From: Stenotrophomonas pavanii
Lineage (GTDB): Bacteria > Pseudomonadota > Gammaproteobacteria > Xanthomonadales > Xanthomonadaceae
DNA: 64,000 nucleotides
Reading direction: 5' to 3'
NCBI RefSeq assembly: GCF_900101175.1
Contig: NZ_FNFQ01000014.1
Location: 1 to 64,000 of the forward strand
The position numbers and the translations under genes are program-made. Shown here in pieces: positions 27,256 to 35,795 of the stretch; within the stretch, counting starts at the first letter, position 1, and the number at the start of each line of letters is the position of its first letter. The notes below the pieces were generated by a model. The model was not told the DNA's origin. It was given only the letters and a program-made list of their open reading frames with translations, and ran no database searches.

Positions 27256-29244
27256 TCAGGGCGCCTTGTCCTTGCCGGCCGCGGGCGCGGTCGTCGCGGT
27301 CTTGCCCCCCAGGCTGCGCGCCAGGAACGCCAGCAGCTTGTCGTAGTACTCGCTGCGGTGCGCCTCGGTGTAGAAGCCGTGGCCTTCGGTCTTGTAGTAC
27401 AGGCTTTCCACCGGCGTGCCGGCGCGCTTGAGCGCCGCTTCCATGCGCTCGGTATGCTGGATCGGCGCGCGCTTGTCTTCGCCACCGGCGGCCAGGAACA
27501 CCGGCACCTTGATCCGTTCGGCCAGGTTCACCGGGGACACCGCGCCCAGCTTGGCCGGGTCACCCAGCCATTCGCGCAGGTAGGTCACGCCTGAGCCGCG
27601 GTCCTGGATGTCGCCGCGGGTGTACATCATCGGCAGATCGTAGACACCCACATAGCCGGCCGCGCACTGGTACAACCCGGGCTCGCGCGCGGCCCCCATC
27701 ATCGCCGAGTAGGCCCCGTAGCTGGCACCGTAGATGCAGATGCGACGGCCGTCGGCGATGCCTTCGCTGATCGCCCAGCGGGTGGCATCGGTGACATCAT
27801 CCTGCATCGCCGCGCCCCACTGCTGCGCACCGGCCTGGGTGTGGGCCCGGCCGTAGTTGCCCGACCCACGGAAATTGACCTGCAGCACGGCATAACCGGC
27901 GGCGGCCAGCATCTGGGTTTCGCGGTCGTACTGGCCGGAATCGAAGATGTCGAACGGGCCACCATGCGGCATCACCACCATCGGCAGGTTGCGGCCGTTG
28001 CTGCCGGCCGGCAGGGTCAGGAAGCCGTGCAGTGGCAGCCCGTCGCGGGCCTTCAATGCAATCGGCTTCACGCTGGCGCTGCGCTCGACGTCGATCCAGT
28101 CGCTGCGGCTGATCAGATGGTCGGCCTTGCGCGCCACGGTGTCGTACACGTAGAAATCGCCCGGGTTCGAGCCCGACCACGTTTCCACCAGCACGACGCG
28201 GCCGTCGCGGGTGCTGGAGGTGATGTAGACGGCGCCCCCGAAGGCGGCTTCCAGGCTGCGATACAGGCGTGCCTCCGGCGACTTCTCGTCGAAGAACCGG
28301 GTACGTGGCGTATCGCCCAGATAAAGCGCGCCGACCGGCACATGGGTGCCAGGGCGATGGATGATGCGGTACGGATTGACCACCTCGTCGCGCAGCAGCG
28401 TGGCGCGCTCGCCGGTCTGCGGGTTCCAGCTGACGATCGCATCCGGGCCCTGGGTCTGCTCGACGTTGAGGTAGGCCACGCTGTCATCGGCCGAGAAGCC
28501 GAGGGCGGTTTCGATGCGCTTGCTGACGGCCTCGTCGTTGATCAGCTTCCAGGTGTCGCCGCTGCGTTCGCGGAAATACAGCTTGTTGACGTTGTCGCTG
28601 CCCGAGCCGTGCACGAAGCGCACTTCGCCGGCGCCATCGGTGGTGAATTCGCCGCGCCGTACCGGCGAAGACGCCACCCGCGAGCGACGACCCGTGGTCA
28701 CATCCATGCGGTCGACGCGGGTGAACGGATCCTCGGCCAGCGGCCATACGGTCACCAGCACGTTGCGCTCATCGCCCGGCAGGTCGTCGGCCAGGAAGGC
28801 GGCCACCGCTTCGACCTTCTTCGGCTGGATGCGGGTTCCCGGGCCGTTGCTCTCCACGCGGTAGCCCACCAGCAGTTCGCCGCGATTGCCGTTGGCATCG
28901 ATGGCGTAGAGTTCGCCGGTGGGATTGGGCTGGTCGAGCGAGCCCCACTTCTGGGCCAGGCCGATCAGCAGGCGCTCGTTGCTGACCCAGTCGAATTCCT
29001 GCGCGTGGTTGCGGCTGGGTGGCCGGAAACTGCCGACCATCTGCTTGTCCGTCAACCGCAGCACGGCGATCGCGGTGGCGTCCTCCATCGGCACCGTCGC
29101 CGCCACATACTCGCCCCCCGGCGAAATCTTGATATCGGTGAAGCTCTCCCGACGCAGGTACTGCGTCAGGTCCACCGCCCCCACGCTGCCTGCGGCAACG
29201 CCCCCGATGACGGCCAGTGCGGCCGCCAGAATCGTCCTGTGCAT
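27256..29244 (-). CDS. Secreted S9 family peptidase
   Basis: This 662-residue protein is a second exported S9 peptidase. A signal peptide (residues 1-23) precedes a beta-propeller region (about 30-370) and a hydrolase domain (about 400-645). The triad is Ser in IYGASYGAYSAMMG, Asp in AAGGEDKRAPIQH and His in TEGHGFYTEAHR. The C-terminus ends in an Ala/Lys/Pro-rich tail (GKTATTAPAAGKDKAP). It differs from the 692-residue enzyme nearby and is not a recent duplicate. It probably trims peptides in the periplasm before uptake by the adjacent transporters. Confidence 0.92.
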   Translation of the reverse strand: MHRTILAAALAVIGGVAAGSVGAVDLTQYLRRESFTDIKISPGGEYVAATVPMEDATAIAVLRLTDKQMVGSFRPPSRNHAQEFDWVSNERLLIGLAQKWGSLDQPNPTGELYAIDANGNRGELLVGYRVESNGPGTRIQPKKVEAVAAFLADDLPGDERNVLVTVWPLAEDPFTRVDRMDVTTGRRSRVASSPVRRGEFTTDGAGEVRFVHGSGSDNVNKLYFRERSGDTWKLINDEAVSKRIETALGFSADDSVAYLNVEQTQGPDAIVSWNPQTGERATLLRDEVVNPYRIIHRPGTHVPVGALYLGDTPRTRFFDEKSPEARLYRSLEAAFGGAVYITSSTRDGRVVLVETWSGSNPGDFYVYDTVARKADHLISRSDWIDVERSASVKPIALKARDGLPLHGFLTLPAGSNGRNLPMVVMPHGGPFDIFDSGQYDRETQMLAAAGYAVLQVNFRGSGNYGRAHTQAGAQQWGAAMQDDVTDATRWAISEGIADGRRICIYGASYGAYSAMMGAAREPGLYQCAAGYVGVYDLPMMYTRGDIQDRGSGVTYLREWLGDPAKLGAVSPVNLAERIKVPVFLAAGGEDKRAPIQHTERMEAALKRAGTPVESLYYKTEGHGFYTEAHRSEYYDKLLAFLARSLGGKTATTAPAAGKDKAP

Positions 29245-29319
29245 CCTTCCCCTGCTCCTGTGGACACCTTGTCCTGGTGGCCGATTCTAGGCAGGGCCAT
29301 GGGTTTCCCGCCAGAGCCG

Positions 29320-29353
29320 GAAAAGACGACGGCACCGTTGCCGGTGCCGTCGT
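29320..29353 (-). terminator. Terminator of the argO gene
   Basis: An 11-bp perfect stem (ACGACGGCACC/GGTGCCGTCGT, loop GTTGCC) on the minus strand is followed by CTTTTCC. It lies 54 bp after the argO stop codon and just upstream of the next minus-strand gene. Confidence 0.75.
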
Positions 29354-29407
29354 TGCCACTACCTTGGAGAGAGAGTCAGGACGTGGGTTCGGGGGGCGTG
29401 CGCCGGG

Positions 29408-30043
29408 TCAGTGGACCCCGCGCACCGCCAACATGAGGGCCAGGATGCTGAGGATCACCGCGATGGTGCCGTCGAGCACGCGCCAGGTGCTGGGCTTGGT
29501 GAACAGCGGCGCCAGCAGGCGCGCGCCGAGGCCCTGCGCGGTCAGCCACAGGCAGCTGGCGGTGACCACGCCGGCGGCGAAGGCCATGCGGGCGTTGCCG
29601 AAGTTCTCGGCGATCGAGCCGATCACCATCATGTCCAGCCAGAAGTGCGGATTGATCAGCGAGAAGCCGACCGCGGCGATCAGCACCGCGCGGCGGCTGC
29701 CGTCGTCGCTCTCGGCGTCGCCCATGCCACCGCCACCGGCGATCGCACGGCGTGCCGACTTCATCGCATACCAGGCCAGGAAGGCCACGCCGGTCCACAG
29801 CACGGCGCTGGTCAGCCACGGCAGCGCCGAGGTGAGCGTGCGCAGGCCGGCCACGCTGGCGAAGATGAAGATGGCATCGATGGCCGCGCAGGTGGCGACC
29901 ACCGGCACGATGTGCTTGCGCAGGATGCCCTGGCGCAGAATGAAGGCGCTCTGGGCGCCGACCACGGCGAACAGGCCGATGCCGGTAGCTGCACCAGAGA
30001 ACCAGGCACCGAGGCCGGTGCTGGCGGAGATGACCGAGAACAT
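29408..30043 (-). CDS. argO: LysE/ArgO family basic amino acid exporter
   Basis: This 211-residue protein has six membrane helices and the LysE fold: GIGLFAVVGAQSAFILRQGIL near residues 20-40 and GFSLINPHFWLDMMVIGS near 135-152 carry the conserved residues. It exports arginine or lysine when their level is too high. ATG 30043 gives the conserved short N-terminus. It is divergent from a LysR regulator of the ArgP/LysG type, the arrangement found for argO/argP and lysE/lysG, so ArgP probably activates it. The name argO follows that context; LysE is equally possible. Confidence 0.9.
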   Translation of the reverse strand: MFSVISASTGLGAWFSGAATGIGLFAVVGAQSAFILRQGILRKHIVPVVATCAAIDAIFIFASVAGLRTLTSALPWLTSAVLWTGVAFLAWYAMKSARRAIAGGGGMGDAESDDGSRRAVLIAAVGFSLINPHFWLDMMVIGSIAENFGNARMAFAAGVVTASCLWLTAQGLGARLLAPLFTKPSTWRVLDGTIAVILSILALMLAVRGVH

Positions 30044-30181
30044 GGGATTCACTGCCTTGTATTGCTTGGGGGGACGGTGCCTCGCGAAGGCGGACAGCAC
30101 CGGAACGGGCGCCATTGTCGCGCCGCAACATGAAAAAGACGAGCTAAACTTTCTAAACCAACATTAGCGGAGCTTAATTCG

Positions 30182-31087
30182 ATGCGCATCGATCATGCCC
30201 AGCTGCGCGCCCTGGCCGCAGTGATCCGCGAAGGCAGCTTCGACCGCGCCGCGCAGTCGCTGAATGTCACGCCGTCGGCCATCTCGCAGCGGGTCAAGGC
30301 GCTGGAGGACCGGATCGGCCGCCTGCTGGTCAAGCGTGGCACCCCGGCCACCGCCACCGCCGAGGGCCAGTTGCTGGTGCAGCTGGCCGAGCAGACCGCC
30401 CTGCTGGAACACGATGCGCTGCACCGCATGGGCCTGGCCGATGAGGACCTGCCCCAGGCCAGCATCCCGGTGGCGGTGAACCACGACAGCCTGGAAACCT
30501 GGTTTCCGCAGGCCGCCTACCAGTTCGCACAGACCACCGGCACCACCCTGGACCTGCGTGTGGAAGACCAGGACCACACGGTGGAGCTGCTGCGCCAGGG
30601 CACGGTGCTGGGCGCGGTGACCACGCTGGACGAGCCGGTGCAGGGCTGCCAGATCCATGCGCTGGGCAGCATCCGCTATGCAGCGACCTGCACCCCCGAA
30701 TTCCGCGAACGCCACTTCGCCAAGGGCGTGACCGCGCAGGCGCTGGCACAGGCGCCGGTGCTGGTGTTCAACCGCAAGGACGAAATGCAGTCGCGCTTCG
30801 CCCGGCGCATGGCCGGCGACGACCTGCCCAGCACCGCACCGACCTGGTGGATTCCGTCCACGCGCGCCTTCGTGCAGGCCAACCTGGGCGGCATGGGCTG
30901 GACGATGAATCCATTGCCGCTGGTCAAGCGGCACCTGGACGCCGGGCGACTGGTCTACGTGCGCCAGCGCGCGTGGGAAGACGTGCCGCTGTACTGGCAG
31001 CACTGGAAGGGCGACGTGCAGACCATGGCGCTGCTGACCCGCGCCGTGCTGGACGCCTCCTCGGCACTGATCCGGCGCAAGCGCTGA
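30182..31087 (+). CDS. argP: LysR family regulator ArgP/LysG
   Basis: This 301-residue LysR-type regulator has an N-terminal winged helix (residues 1-60: DHAQLRALAAVIREGSFDRAAQSLNVTPSAISQRVKALED, with S-x-x-x-A-A) and a C-terminal co-inducer domain. The motif after the HTH (RIGRLLVKRGTPATATAEGQ) and the later EMQSRFARRM fit the ArgP/LysG subfamily, which senses arginine or lysine. Its divergent neighbour is the LysE-type exporter it is expected to control. The 138-bp shared interval contains AT-rich segments (CTAAACTTTCTAAACC) suited to LysR binding. Confidence 0.92.
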   Translation: MRIDHAQLRALAAVIREGSFDRAAQSLNVTPSAISQRVKALEDRIGRLLVKRGTPATATAEGQLLVQLAEQTALLEHDALHRMGLADEDLPQASIPVAVNHDSLETWFPQAAYQFAQTTGTTLDLRVEDQDHTVELLRQGTVLGAVTTLDEPVQGCQIHALGSIRYAATCTPEFRERHFAKGVTAQALAQAPVLVFNRKDEMQSRFARRMAGDDLPSTAPTWWIPSTRAFVQANLGGMGWTMNPLPLVKRHLDAGRLVYVRQRAWEDVPLYWQHWKGDVQTMALLTRAVLDASSALIRRKR

Positions 31088-31097
31088 CGCACAGCGC

Positions 31098-31182
31098 AAA
31101 AAGGGGACGGAGGGGATTAAGTCGCTTTAGGCCGATACGACATCCAAGGCAAATGCGACTTAATCCCCTCCGTCCCCTTTTT
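31098..31182. repeat. Long palindrome, copy 3 (variant loop)
   Basis: The outer 28-nt arms (starting AAAAAGGGGACGGAGGGG) are identical to those at 2895 and 7106, but the loop is longer and unrelated: about 29 nt beginning TTTAGGCCGATACG replace the short GTTTGTG-type core. It starts 11 bp after the argP stop codon. The shared arms with changing centre mark it as a family whose tips alone are conserved. Confidence 0.92.
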
Positions 31183-31432
31183 CCACACCGGGTCCATGGG
31201 TGATGCGGATACTGATCGGCCGATCATCGAACGGGTCTGACTCGGGCGCTGCCTGGCCTTGCCCGACGCTGTCTGCGACGGGGCCGCGAAAGGTCGGATG
31301 CTGCGTTGCATCAAAAACGGACCGGTTCCGGTTAGAATCACCGGTGGATGTTGCAAGGCGTTGTTTCTTCACGCCCTTTCCCTGCCCCACGCGCATCCTG
31401 ACCCCTTCCCCTCCGCCAACGATCCCGCCCCC
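31183..31432. other. Mqo promoter/leader region
   Basis: This 250-bp interval holds no gene. It contains a perfect 14-bp palindrome TGATCGGCCGATCA at 31213-31226 and a TAGAAT -10-like box at 31333-31338, about 95 bp before mqo. No -35 element at the usual distance is evident. The palindrome is a candidate operator. Confidence 0.45.
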
Positions 31433-33136
31433 ATGAAGAAATTTGGCAAGGCTCTTCTCGCCCTGCTCGTGCTGCTGTTGCTGGCCGCCGCGCTGTTCCT
31501 GTACTGGCCGCTGACCCAGCGCTCGGTGCCCGCCGCCAGCAACGACAAGCCCGTCGATGTTGTGCTGGTCGGCGCCGGCATCATGAGCATCACCCTGGCC
31601 ACCTACCTGCAGGAACTGCAGCCGGACTGGAACATCCAGGTCTACGAACGCCTCGACGGCGTCGCCGGTGAAAGCTCCGATGGCTGGAACAACGCCGGCA
31701 CCGGCCACTCGGCGTTCGCCGAACTGAACTACACCCCGGAACTGCCCGACGGCAGCATCGAGACCAAGCGCGCGGTCGGCATCGCCGAATCGTTCGAGGT
31801 CTCGCGCCAGTTCTGGTCGCACCAGGTCAAGCAGGGGCGGCTGAGCCAGCCCAGCGACTTCATCAACCCGACCCCGCACATGAGCTTCGTCTGGGGTGAT
31901 GACAACATCGCCTACCTGCACAAGCGCCAGCAGGCGCTGGTGAAGAACCCGCTGTTCTACGGCATGCAGTACTCCGAGGATCCGGCGCAGATCAGGCAGT
32001 GGGCCCCGCTGCTGATGGAAGGCCGCGATCCGAAGCAGAAGGTTGCCGCAACCTGGATGCCACTGGGCACCGACGTCAACTTCGGTGTGATCACCCGCCA
32101 GCTGACCAGCGGCCTGCAGCGCAGCCCGAACTTCAGCCTGCACCTGAACCATGAAGTGACCGCGCTGCGGCAGAACGCCGACAAGAGCTGGAACGTGACG
32201 GTGAAGGACCTCAAGGCCGGCACCGAGTCCACCACCCACGCCCGCTTCGTGTTCATCGGTGCCGGTGGCGCCGCGCTGAAGCTGCTGCAGATGTCCGGCA
32301 TTCCGGAGTCGAAGGACTACGCCGGCTTCCCGGTCGGTGGCCAGTTCCTTGCCTTCCAGGGCCAGGACGTGACCTCGCGCCATGGCGTGAAGGCCTACGG
32401 CATGGCCGAGACCGGTTCACCGCCGATGTCGGTGCCGCACCTGGATGCACGCAAGCTGGACGGCAAGCCGGTGGTCCTGTTCGGGCCGTTCGCGCTGTAC
32501 AGCACCAAGTTCCTCAAGCATGGCTCGTGGTGGGACCTGTACTCGTCGGTGAACCACAACAACGTCGGCCCGATGCTGGAAGTGGGCAAGGACAACCTGG
32601 ACCTGGTGCAGTACCTGATGGGCCAGGCGCGGTTGAACGATGCCGACCGCCAGGCCGAGCTGGTCAAGTACTTCCCCAATGCCAAGCCGGGCGACTGGAA
32701 GCTGGTCACCGCCGGCCAGCGCGTGCAGATCATCAAGCGTGATCCGCTGAAGGGCCCGGTGCTGCAGTTCGGTACCGAGATCGTGACCGACAAGGACCAC
32801 ACCCTTGCGGCCCTGCTCGGTGCCTCGCCGGGTGCGTCGACCTCGCCGCCGATCATGCTGGACCTGATGGCCAAGGCCTTCCCGGAGCAGATGAAGGCCG
32901 GCTGGGAAACCCGCCTGCGCGAGATCGTGCCGTCGTACGGGCGCAAGCTCAACGACAGCGCCGCGCTGGTGAACGAGATCCGTACCCTGACCAGCCAGAC
33001 CCTGCACCTGCCGTACCTGGAGGTGCCGGTGGATGCGAACGCCGCATCGCCCAGCCCGGCCGCCGCGGCACCACCAGCGGCCCCGGCGCCGGCCAAGGAA
33101 AAGCGCAATGCCAACGAGGAACTGCAGGCGCTGTAA
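31433..33136 (+). CDS. mqo: Malate:quinone oxidoreductase (membrane-anchored form)
   Basis: Mqo oxidises malate to oxaloacetate and passes electrons to the quinone pool, using FAD, as part of the TCA cycle. This 567-residue form begins with a membrane helix (residues 8-26) before the FAD-binding motif [19 protein letters not shown] near residue 43. The family motifs [23 protein letters not shown] and NFGVITRQL are intact. The C-terminus has an Ala/Pro-rich extension. Typical Mqo proteins have about 490-550 residues and are peripheral, so the added N-terminal helix is a distinctive feature. ATG 31433 begins at that helix. Confidence 0.93.
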   Translation: MKKFGKALLALLVLLLLAAALFLYWPLTQRSVPAASNDKPVDVVLVGAGIMSITLATYLQELQPDWNIQVYERLDGVAGESSDGWNNAGTGHSAFAELNYTPELPDGSIETKRAVGIAESFEVSRQFWSHQVKQGRLSQPSDFINPTPHMSFVWGDDNIAYLHKRQQALVKNPLFYGMQYSEDPAQIRQWAPLLMEGRDPKQKVAATWMPLGTDVNFGVITRQLTSGLQRSPNFSLHLNHEVTALRQNADKSWNVTVKDLKAGTESTTHARFVFIGAGGAALKLLQMSGIPESKDYAGFPVGGQFLAFQGQDVTSRHGVKAYGMAETGSPPMSVPHLDARKLDGKPVVLFGPFALYSTKFLKHGSWWDLYSSVNHNNVGPMLEVGKDNLDLVQYLMGQARLNDADRQAELVKYFPNAKPGDWKLVTAGQRVQIIKRDPLKGPVLQFGTEIVTDKDHTLAALLGASPGASTSPPIMLDLMAKAFPEQMKAGWETRLREIVPSYGRKLNDSAALVNEIRTLTSQTLHLPYLEVPVDANAASPSPAAAAPPAAPAPAKEKRNANEELQAL

Positions 33137-33165
33137 GCCGGCGCGTTCCCCGTGATGCAGGCAGG

Positions 33166-33188
33166 CGGCCACCTTCGGGTGGCCGTTT
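33166..33188 (+). terminator. Terminator of mqo
   Basis: A stem of 8 bp (CGGCCACC/GGTGGCCG) with a TTCG tetraloop and a short TTT tail lies 30 bp after the mqo stop codon. The TTCG loop makes the stem very stable; the short U run makes it a moderate terminator. Confidence 0.7.
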
Positions 33189-33259
33189 GCGTTTGTGCGG
33201 CAACGGGATCCGGCCCCGCCAGCGGCGCAAAGCGTGGCAGCTCCCCCGGAATGAAGCGA

Positions 33260-33293
33260 ATTGTAATGTTGTTGGGAATTATTTACATTTGCA
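33260..33293 (+). promoter_or_regulatory. AT-rich Fur-box-like region
   Basis: An AT-rich island (TTGTAATGTTG, GGAATTATTTACATTTGC) interrupts very GC-rich DNA about 115-145 bp before the siderophore receptor gene. It resembles degenerate Fur hexamers and fits control by iron, but no copy is a close match to the consensus, so this is tentative. Confidence 0.4.
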
Positions 33294-33406
33294 TCCTGCG
33301 CGGTAACCGCGCGTCTCCCGGATGAACCTGACCGTGCCCGAAGCCGCCGCCCCGGGTGCTGGACGACTGTTGCCGCCCTTCCCCGACTCAACGCTTCGAG
33401 CCCATC

Positions 33407-35599
33407 ATGTCCCTGACCTTCCGTAACCGCCTGCCCCGCCGTGCGCTGCTGCCGGCCGCTTTGCTTGCGTCGATGGCCCTGCTGGCCACGGCCAGCGCGT
33501 TCGCCGCCGCCGACGGCACGGCCGACGCCAAGACCCTGGACCGGGTCAGCGTGCGTGCCGAGCAGTCGGCTCCGCCGGCCAGCACCACGCGCCTGCCGAT
33601 CACCCTGCAGGAAACTCCGCAGTCGGCCACCGCGATCAGCCTGCAGCGCCTGCAGGACGAATCGCTGTTCAGCATCAACGACGTGTTGCGCAACGTGACC
33701 GGCGTCAGCGTGTCCTTCTATGACACCCAGCGCCCGCTGTACTACGCACGCGGCTTTGCCATCACCGACTTCCAGGTCGACGGCATTCCCACCTACAGCG
33801 GCTCGACCAACCAGGAATACGACACCGCCTTCTACGACCGCATCGAAGTGATCCGCGGTGCCAACGGCCTGCTCAGCGGCGCCGGCGTGCCGTCGGCCAC
33901 GGTCAACCTGCTGCGCAAGCGCCCCGGCAAGGAATTCGACGCGTCGTTCTCGGTCAGTGCCGGCAGTTGGGACTACCGCCGCATGGAAGCCGACGTGACC
34001 GCGCCACTGACCGATGACGGCCGCTTCCGCAGCCGCGTGGTCGCCGCCTATACCGATCGCGGGCTGTACTACGACCGCTACAACGAGAACAAGATGGCCG
34101 GCATGGCGGTGCTGGAAGGCGATGTCACCGACAGCACTACGGTCACCCTTGGCTACCAGACCCAGGACAACAACCCGACCGGCTCGACCTGGGGCACGGT
34201 GCCGTTCTTCGACAACCAGGGCAACTTCGCGCACCTGCCGCGCGAGACCAACCTGTCGCCGAAGTGGAGCTACTGGAAGCGCGAGAGCAACACCGCCTTC
34301 GCCAACCTGGAACAGCGCTTCGGCGACAACTGGCTGTTGAAGGTCAACACCGCCTACACCCGCGGCAACGTGCAGAACGTGCGCCTGTACGGCACCGGCA
34401 ACCCGGACCCGGTGACCGGCGCGGGCATCTACCTGCGCGCGGCCGCCGGCGATTCCAAGGACACCCGCCGTAATGTCGATGCCTACCTGACCGGCAGCTT
34501 CCCGCTGTTCGGCCGCGACCACGACCTCACGGTCGGCGCGCAATGGTCGGACCTGGAAGGCACCACGAACACCGTGGCGCTGAACTTCCCGACCGACTGG
34601 GCCCGCTGCGGCAGCGAACGCTGCTACTACATTCCCAACGTGCACAGCTGGAACGGCGACATCTCCGAGGTGACCTACACCCGTACCGGCGCACGCCGCG
34701 TGGCCAAGACCACGCAGAGCGGCGTCTATCTGGCCACCCGCCTGCACCTGGCCGATCCGCTGTCGCTGATTGCCGGTGCGCGCCTGAGCCGATGGGAAAC
34801 CCTCAGCCGGTCCTACAACGCGGCGGGTGCCTACACCGGCACCAGTGGTGCCTACAAGGTGAGCGATGAGGTCACCCCGTATGTGGGCCTGGTCTATGAG
34901 ATCACCCCGAACGTGTCGGCCTATGCCAGCTACACCGAGATCTTCAATCCGCAGAACTACAAGGACCGCAACGAGAACCTGCTGGCGCCGGTGCAGGGTT
35001 CGAACCTGGAAGCGGGCATCAAGACGCAGTGGTTCGAGGGCCGCCTGACCGCCAATGCGGCGGTGTTCGAAGCCAAGCAGGACAACTACGCGGTGCGTGA
35101 CATGGGGGTGCCGGAAGGCACGCTGAGCGACGGCAGCTCGGCCTACATCGGCGTCAACGGCACCAAGGCGCGCGGCTGGGAGATGGACGTCAACGGCGAG
35201 ATCCTGCCGGGCTGGACGGTCAATGCCGGCTACACCCACGTCAAGGTGACCCGCGCGGCCACCGACCTGCTGTACGCCAATCCGCCCAAGGACCTGTTGC
35301 AGCTCAACACCCAGCTGCAGCTGCGCGGCGCGCTCGAGCGCCTGAGCGTCGGCGGTGGCCTGCAGTGGCAGAGCAGAGTGCAGGGCTACAACATCGCCTA
35401 CCCGCTCGGCGGCACGGTGACGGTGAACCAGCCGGCGTACACCCTGGTGCAGTTCAACGCCAACTACCGCATCAGCGACAACTGGACCGCGACGCTGAGC
35501 GTGCGCAACGCGCTGGACAAGACCTACTGGGCCAACCTGGACTACAACAACTACGGCGAGCCGCGCTTCGTGTCGGCCAGCCTGCGCTGGAAGTTCTGA
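33407..35599 (+). CDS. TonB-dependent siderophore receptor
   Basis: This 730-residue outer-membrane protein imports ferric siderophores with energy from TonB. A signal peptide (about 1-34, ending AFAA) is followed by the plug domain (about 45-165: LPITLQETPQSATAISLQRLQDESLFSINDVLRNVTGVSV and RGFAITDFQVDGIP) and a 22-strand barrel to the C-terminal Phe. The plug and TonB signature (YDRIEVIRGANGLLSGAGVPSATVNLLRK) are typical of FpvA/FhuE-like receptors. The protein has no extra N-terminal signalling domain, so it is not a sigma-coupled transducer. The ligand is not evident. ATG 33407 starts the signal peptide. Confidence 0.93.
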   Translation: MSLTFRNRLPRRALLPAALLASMALLATASAFAAADGTADAKTLDRVSVRAEQSAPPASTTRLPITLQETPQSATAISLQRLQDESLFSINDVLRNVTGVSVSFYDTQRPLYYARGFAITDFQVDGIPTYSGSTNQEYDTAFYDRIEVIRGANGLLSGAGVPSATVNLLRKRPGKEFDASFSVSAGSWDYRRMEADVTAPLTDDGRFRSRVVAAYTDRGLYYDRYNENKMAGMAVLEGDVTDSTTVTLGYQTQDNNPTGSTWGTVPFFDNQGNFAHLPRETNLSPKWSYWKRESNTAFANLEQRFGDNWLLKVNTAYTRGNVQNVRLYGTGNPDPVTGAGIYLRAAAGDSKDTRRNVDAYLTGSFPLFGRDHDLTVGAQWSDLEGTTNTVALNFPTDWARCGSERCYYIPNVHSWNGDISEVTYTRTGARRVAKTTQSGVYLATRLHLADPLSLIAGARLSRWETLSRSYNAAGAYTGTSGAYKVSDEVTPYVGLVYEITPNVSAYASYTEIFNPQNYKDRNENLLAPVQGSNLEAGIKTQWFEGRLTANAAVFEAKQDNYAVRDMGVPEGTLSDGSSAYIGVNGTKARGWEMDVNGEILPGWTVNAGYTHVKVTRAATDLLYANPPKDLLQLNTQLQLRGALERLSVGGGLQWQSRVQGYNIAYPLGGTVTVNQPAYTLVQFNANYRISDNWTATLSVRNALDKTYWANLDYNNYGEPRFVSASLRWKF

Positions 35600-35615
35600 G
35601 CGACTGGAAAGGGCC

Positions 35616-35681
35616 GTGCCGGCCGCTGGCCGGCTCCCCGTCCTCCCGCATCGCGTGGAGCCGGCCAGCGGCCGGCACTAC
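35616..35681. repeat. Head-to-head SMAG pair (partly degenerate)
   Basis: A forward SMAG lacking the GTAG start (35616-35635, GTGCCGGCC...) faces a reverse copy at 35659-35681. The inner bases GGCTCC/GGAGCC also pair, so the two form a longer hairpin just after the receptor gene. Confidence 0.8.
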
Positions 35682-35695
35682 CCGGATCCCTGAAT

Positions 35696-35724
35696 GGGCC
35701 CGCCTCGCGCGGGCCCTTCCTTTT
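35696..35724 (+). terminator. Rho-independent terminator of the receptor gene
   Basis: An 8-bp stem GGGCCCGC/GCGGGCCC with a 5-nt loop is followed by TTCCTTTT. It lies 97 bp after the receptor stop codon and just before the malonate operon promoter. Confidence 0.8.
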
Positions 35725-35751
35725 GCTGCACTGCAGGTTGCGCCCGCCCTC

Positions 35752-35770
35752 ATAATTATGGCGTAATTAT
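35752..35770 (+). promoter_or_regulatory. Operator-like inverted repeat before mdcA
   Basis: ATAATTA-TGGCG-TAATTAT is a perfect 7-5-7 inverted repeat, 25 bp upstream of mdcA, standing out in GC-rich DNA. It is well placed for the promoter of the operon. The GntR/FCD regulator encoded at the operon end is the obvious candidate to bind it, by analogy with MdcY in Acinetobacter. Confidence 0.65.
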
Positions 35771-35795
35771 TTCACCACCCATCGGAAGCCGGTCG

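Noticed and set aside
32417..35239. A 940-codon open frame on the minus strand across mqo and the TonB receptor
   Set aside because: It is antisense to two clear genes; its product is rich in His, Gln, Val and Gly, the usual result of high GC codon bias in the reverse frame, and has no recognisable domain.
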